Below are positions 54,342-57,321 of a stretch of 57,321 nt of DNA, piece by piece. The stretch spans positions 1-57,321 of the forward strand of contig SXTU01000167.1 of the NCBI GenBank assembly GCA_005791875.1, written 5' to 3'. The position numbers and the translations under genes were made by a program. The DNA is from Verrucomicrobiales bacterium (lineage in GTDB: Bacteria; Verrucomicrobiota; Verrucomicrobiia; Limisphaerales; SXTU01). Below the pieces are notes generated by a model, which made no database searches, was not told where the DNA came from, and saw only the letters and a program-made list of their open reading frames with translations. The first letter of the stretch is position 1. Each line of letters opens with the position of its first letter.

Positions 54342-56357
54342 TCAGACCACATCCACCAGCTCGCGTCCGCGTCCGGCAGACACGTCGAGCGGGTCGGCGG
54401 TGGCGGGCTTCTTGTTGGGCAGCACTAGCCACGCTTCGAGGAAGAGGAGGGCGAGCATGCCGATGAGGAAGAGGCGCCAGATTTCCCCCTGCAAGGCGTC
54501 GCTGCGCGCGGTGCGTTCTTGGAGGAGTTGCAACGGCAGTGTGCCGAGGAGGTTCTTCGCGGCGGCGGGTTCTAGGAGGGAGCGGTCGTCTTCGGCGCTC
54601 GGGCGGTTGACGGCGAGGAGGCGTTCGCCGGCGCGATAGATGCCGGCGTTGAAGGCGATGTTCTTGCCGGTGGAGCCGTCGGCGGAGGTCCATTGCTTCA
54701 CGCGGTCGAGGGTGCTGAGTTCGCCGCACGCGATCATGGTCTCCTGGTTCAACCGGCGCGCGCCTGTTTGCAGGAGGCGTTGCAACATCGGCACGAGGAC
54801 GGGGCCGTCGCCGAGGGTGGACCAATCATCGTGCGGGACGGTGGCGCAGAAGAAGAACTGGCCCTTGCCCAGCGCGCGGCGGGTGAGCAGCGGCGAGCCG
54901 TCGGCGAACGAAGCGAGCGCGGTGGGTTCGCCTGTGATGAGTTGGCGGCGCGCGATGTCGAGGTCGGCGAGCGGGAGGCTCAGGCCTTCGTCGGTCTTCG
55001 CGAGCGGGCCTTCCTGCTGCTCCCACTTGGCGACCTTGAACGGCTTGTCGGCGGACGCGGGCTGCGCGTCGGCCCAGCCGAGGCCGAGGAATTTCCCCGT
55101 GTCCACGCGGCCGGGCGGAAGGAAGAGCACGGCGCCGCCCTCCTCGATGAAGCCGCGCAGGCGTTTCTCGCCGGCGGCGTCGGGCAGCGGCGCGTGCCAG
55201 ATGAGGAGCGTGGCGTCGGAGCCAGTGCGCTCGGCGAAGGCGGCGGGCGTGAGCACCTCGGCGGGCTGGCGCGTGGCGGGGGAAAGCGCGGCGAGTTGGG
55301 CGTTGCGAATGAGCGCGGGCTGGTCGCTCACGACGGTGGCGCGGAGCGCGGAGTCGGAGCCGAAGACGAAGTAAGCAGCGTTGTCGCGGGCGTTGGCGTC
55401 GGCGGGAAGTTCGAGCGCGCCCCAGCCAAGACCCTTCGCCGCGCCGAGGTCCACCTTGTGCCGCCAACGCAGCGCTGCGCCGTCCATGTCGAGTTCGGTC
55501 TGCGACTTGACGCCGTTCAGAGTGAGCGCGAGCGGGAAGCGTGCGGGGCTGCTGCCGGCGGGGGCGTTGCGGGCGAGGTCGAGCGCGAGGTTCAGCTCCG
55601 CGCCGTCCGGGCGGGCGCGACGAAAGACCTCGGCGAGCGTGGCGGAGGTGTTCGGTTCGCGGTCGTCATCGAAGGCGAGGAGGCGCACGCGGATGCCTTG
55701 GGGGAGCTTGCCGAGCTGGGCGGTGACGCTTTTCCAGCGCTCGTCGTCGGGCAGCCAGTTGCTGCGCTGAAGGTCCGAGGCAAGCCAGAGTTCGGCGGCC
55801 CCGGCGCGGTTCTCGACGAGCCAGTTGTGCGCGAGTTGAAGCAGGGTTGGCAAATCCGCGGCGGTGTCGGTGGGGCCGGTGAGCGTGGGTTCGAGGAGGG
55901 ATTTTGCGTTCGCGAGTTGCTGCGGGATGCGCGTGGCGGAGTCGAGCAGGACGAGGTGGGACTTGTCCTGAAATTCGCGCGCGGCCTCGGCGAGGAGTTT
56001 CACGGCTTGCTCGCGCTTGGTCACGGTCTGCCCGGCGAGGCGCGATTCCATGCTGGCCGAGCGGTCGAGCACGATGACGATGACATCGGGCGCGGGCGAG
56101 AGCGTCCAGCCGAGCCAGCCGCCGGCGAGCGGGCGCGCGATGAAGAGCACGAGCGCGAGAACGGCGAGCGTGCGGAAGAGCAGGACGAGCCACTGGCGGA
56201 GCTTGGCGTGGCTGGTGGAGGCGCGCGTGGCCTGGAGCAGGAACATCATCGCCGCCCACGGCTGCGGCTTGTGGCGCAGGCGGTTGATGAGGTGGATGAT
56301 GACCGGCACCAAGACCAGCGGCAGGCCCCAGAGGAGGAAGGGTTGGAGGAAGGTCAT
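54342..56357 (-). CDS. BatA-type membrane protein with VWA domain
   Basis: 671 residues. FLQPFLLWGLPLVLVPVIIHLINR is the BatA (aerotolerance) N-terminus; a second helix follows near residues 58-80. A von Willebrand A domain starts near residue 88 with the MIDAS motif VLDRSASM. The middle region (GFIEEGGAVLFLPPGR) is a glutamine-amidotransferase-like/DUF4159-type fold often seen in these proteins, and a last helix lies near residue 635 (LFLIGMLALLFLEAWLVL). Together with DUF58 and MoxR partners such proteins make a putative envelope chaperone/metal-insertion system. It is 12 nt downstream of the DUF58 gene. Confidence 0.87.
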   Translation of the reverse strand: MTFLQPFLLWGLPLVLVPVIIHLINRLRHKPQPWAAMMFLLQATRASTSHAKLRQWLVLLFRTLAVLALVLFIARPLAGGWLGWTLSPAPDVIVIVLDRSASMESRLAGQTVTKREQAVKLLAEAAREFQDKSHLVLLDSATRIPQQLANAKSLLEPTLTGPTDTAADLPTLLQLAHNWLVENRAGAAELWLASDLQRSNWLPDDERWKSVTAQLGKLPQGIRVRLLAFDDDREPNTSATLAEVFRRARPDGAELNLALDLARNAPAGSSPARFPLALTLNGVKSQTELDMDGAALRWRHKVDLGAAKGLGWGALELPADANARDNAAYFVFGSDSALRATVVSDQPALIRNAQLAALSPATRQPAEVLTPAAFAERTGSDATLLIWHAPLPDAAGEKRLRGFIEEGGAVLFLPPGRVDTGKFLGLGWADAQPASADKPFKVAKWEQQEGPLAKTDEGLSLPLADLDIARRQLITGEPTALASFADGSPLLTRRALGKGQFFFCATVPHDDWSTLGDGPVLVPMLQRLLQTGARRLNQETMIACGELSTLDRVKQWTSADGSTGKNIAFNAGIYRAGERLLAVNRPSAEDDRSLLEPAAAKNLLGTLPLQLLQERTARSDALQGEIWRLFLIGMLALLFLEAWLVLPNKKPATADPLDVSAGRGRELVDVV

Positions 56358-56369
56358 CGCTCGGTGCGC

Positions 56370-57281
56370 TCAGTGTGCGCCGACTTGTTGCGCACGCTCG
56401 TTGAGGAAGTCGGCCAGCACTTTGCCGGGTTCCTGGTCGGTGACGACTTCGCGGTAGTCGGCGTTGAATTCGAGGCAGGCCTGGCGGAGGCGGGCGCGGT
56501 GGGCGTCGAAGGCGCGGAGGTATTCGTCGCGCACCATCGCCGGCTCCGTCACGAGGCTGAAGGGGCTTTCCAAATCCTGGAAGCGCAGCGGGCGGTCGAA
56601 CTTGAACTCCATCTCCATCCGGTCCAGCAGGTGGAACACGGCGAGGTCGTGCTTCTGGAACCGCAGGTGTTGCAGGCAGCCGAGCAACGGCTCCAGCTCG
56701 CAGAAGAAGTCGGAGAACACGATGACCAATGCGCGACGGCGGATTTTCTCGGCGAGGTCGTGGAGCGCGCGGAGGATGGTGGTGGGGCCGCGCGGTTCGA
56801 GGATTTCGAGGGCGTTGAGGATTTCCTGGAGGTGCGCGGGGTTGCGCCGGGGCGGGAGTTCGGGCGTGGCGTTCTCGCCCACGCAGTAGAGGCCGGCGGC
56901 GTCGCCTTGCTGGACGGCGAGGTAGGCGAGCGTGCCGGCAAGCTGGCGGGCGAAGGCGAACTTGCTCGGGCCGGACTTGCCCGCGAAGGCCATCGAGGCG
57001 CTGGCGTCGAGGATGAGGCAGCAGCGGAGGTTCGTGTCCGCCTCGAACTCCTTCATGTAGTAGCGGTCAGTGCGACCCAACACGCGCCAGTCGAGGCGGC
57101 GGAGGTCGTCGCCTGGCACGTAGCTGCGATATTCGGCGAACTCGACGCTGGAGCCGCGGTGCGGGCTTTTGTGGTGGCCGGAGACGCTGCCCTCCATCGC
57201 GAAGCGCGACACCAGCGGCAGGTGCGCGAGCTGCGCGAGCACCTGCGGGTCGAGGAAGGAGTGGGGCTTCTCCTCAGCCAC
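56370..57281 (-). CDS. DUF58 domain protein
   Basis: 303 residues with a GTG start. YRSYVPGDDLRRLDWRVLGR is the DUF58 signature near residue 52, followed by a VWA-like fold with LILDASASMAF. VIVFSDFFCELEPLLGCLQHLRF and HDLAVFHLLDRMEMEF continue it. It is the cytosolic partner in MoxR-DUF58-VWA clusters. Its first codons overlap the end of the upstream gene on the same strand. Confidence 0.92.
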   Translation of the reverse strand: MAEEKPHSFLDPQVLAQLAHLPLVSRFAMEGSVSGHHKSPHRGSSVEFAEYRSYVPGDDLRRLDWRVLGRTDRYYMKEFEADTNLRCCLILDASASMAFAGKSGPSKFAFARQLAGTLAYLAVQQGDAAGLYCVGENATPELPPRRNPAHLQEILNALEILEPRGPTTILRALHDLAEKIRRRALVIVFSDFFCELEPLLGCLQHLRFQKHDLAVFHLLDRMEMEFKFDRPLRFQDLESPFSLVTEPAMVRDEYLRAFDAHRARLRQACLEFNADYREVVTDQEPGKVLADFLNERAQQVGAH

Positions 57282-57321
57282 GTTTTACTTCCTTCCCTCG
57301 CAATTCCCCCAGCAGCCGCTC
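57274..57321 (-). CDS. Partial upstream gene (3' end only)
   Basis: The last 15 codons of a minus-strand gene read ERLLGELRGKEVKRG, then TGA at 57274-57276. It overlaps the DUF58 start by 8 nt. By position a MoxR-type AAA+ ATPase would be expected, but this short end is not diagnostic. Confidence 0.4.
   Translation of the reverse strand, partial: ERLLGELRGKEVKRG

Overview
The window looks like chromosomal DNA of a GC-rich Verrucomicrobiota bacterium, probably a Pedosphaera/Limisphaerales-type soil or sediment lineage. This is inferred from gene content: three large PVC-type heme-binding proteins (two PSCyt1-DUF1549-DUF1553 proteins and one membrane-bound dehydrogenase), a DUF1501 partner, DUF1080 and DUF4838 secreted proteins, and an H-X9-DG pseudopilin. 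Most genes lack a recognisable Shine-Dalgarno sequence. No rRNA, tRNA, transposase, phage gene or CRISPR array was seen.

Layout. 1-6038: partial lipid kinase, uronate-isomerase-like enzyme, GDP-fucose synthase, then coaD-yceD-rpmF-plsX. 6118-11171: a membrane protein, an Rsm22-like methyltransferase, larC, a YggS-like PLP protein and a DUF1080 protein. 11428-13148: the translation operon rpsP-khpA-trmD-rplS, without rimM, ending in a clear terminator. 13276-19612: arsC with an aquaporin, anmK, a PIG-L deacetylase, a DEAD-box helicase and an aldo/keto reductase. 19711-25439: an MBL hydrolase, a decayed stretch with gene remnants, a DUF1549/1553 cytochrome and a pseudopilin broken by an in-frame TGA. 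25454-34490: a corrinoid-binding-like protein, a DUF4838 protein coupled to a polysaccharide deacetylase, a decayed serine hydrolase, and a GYF-domain membrane protein with an ABC transporter. 34752-37393: DUF1415, an alpha/beta hydrolase with a foreign N-terminus, and a small AT-richer islet with an XRE regulator, paired palindromic operators and a lipoprotein. 37444-43662: DUF1501 plus the second DUF1549/1553 protein, a GrpE-like membrane protein and a response regulator. 43718-48780: a frameshifted lipoprotein, then a tightly packed catabolic operon (amidohydrolase, small heme protein, aldehyde dehydrogenase, beta-propeller glycosidase-like protein, NagB-like deaminase). 48797-57321: a Tm-1-like protein, a 1340-residue PVC dehydrogenase, and a BatA/VWA-DUF58 cluster.

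The most unusual signal is a set of interspersed inverted-repeat elements. Several families have arms built from degenerate 7-nt tandem units (TTCAGTG-, ACTGACC-, GGTCATT-, ATGCGGA-, GGGTTTC- and ATTAGG-like). Other families are longer GC-rich palindromes. They sit in intergenic gaps and also in frame inside at least five genes (larC, both DUF1549/1553 genes, nagB-like, the PVC dehydrogenase), adding peptide segments with no obvious role. They also lie at gene ends: one nested element supplies the stop codons of two convergent genes, and another probably forms the N-terminus of anmK. Several genes here are broken by single changes, so local gene decay is going on alongside repeat spread.
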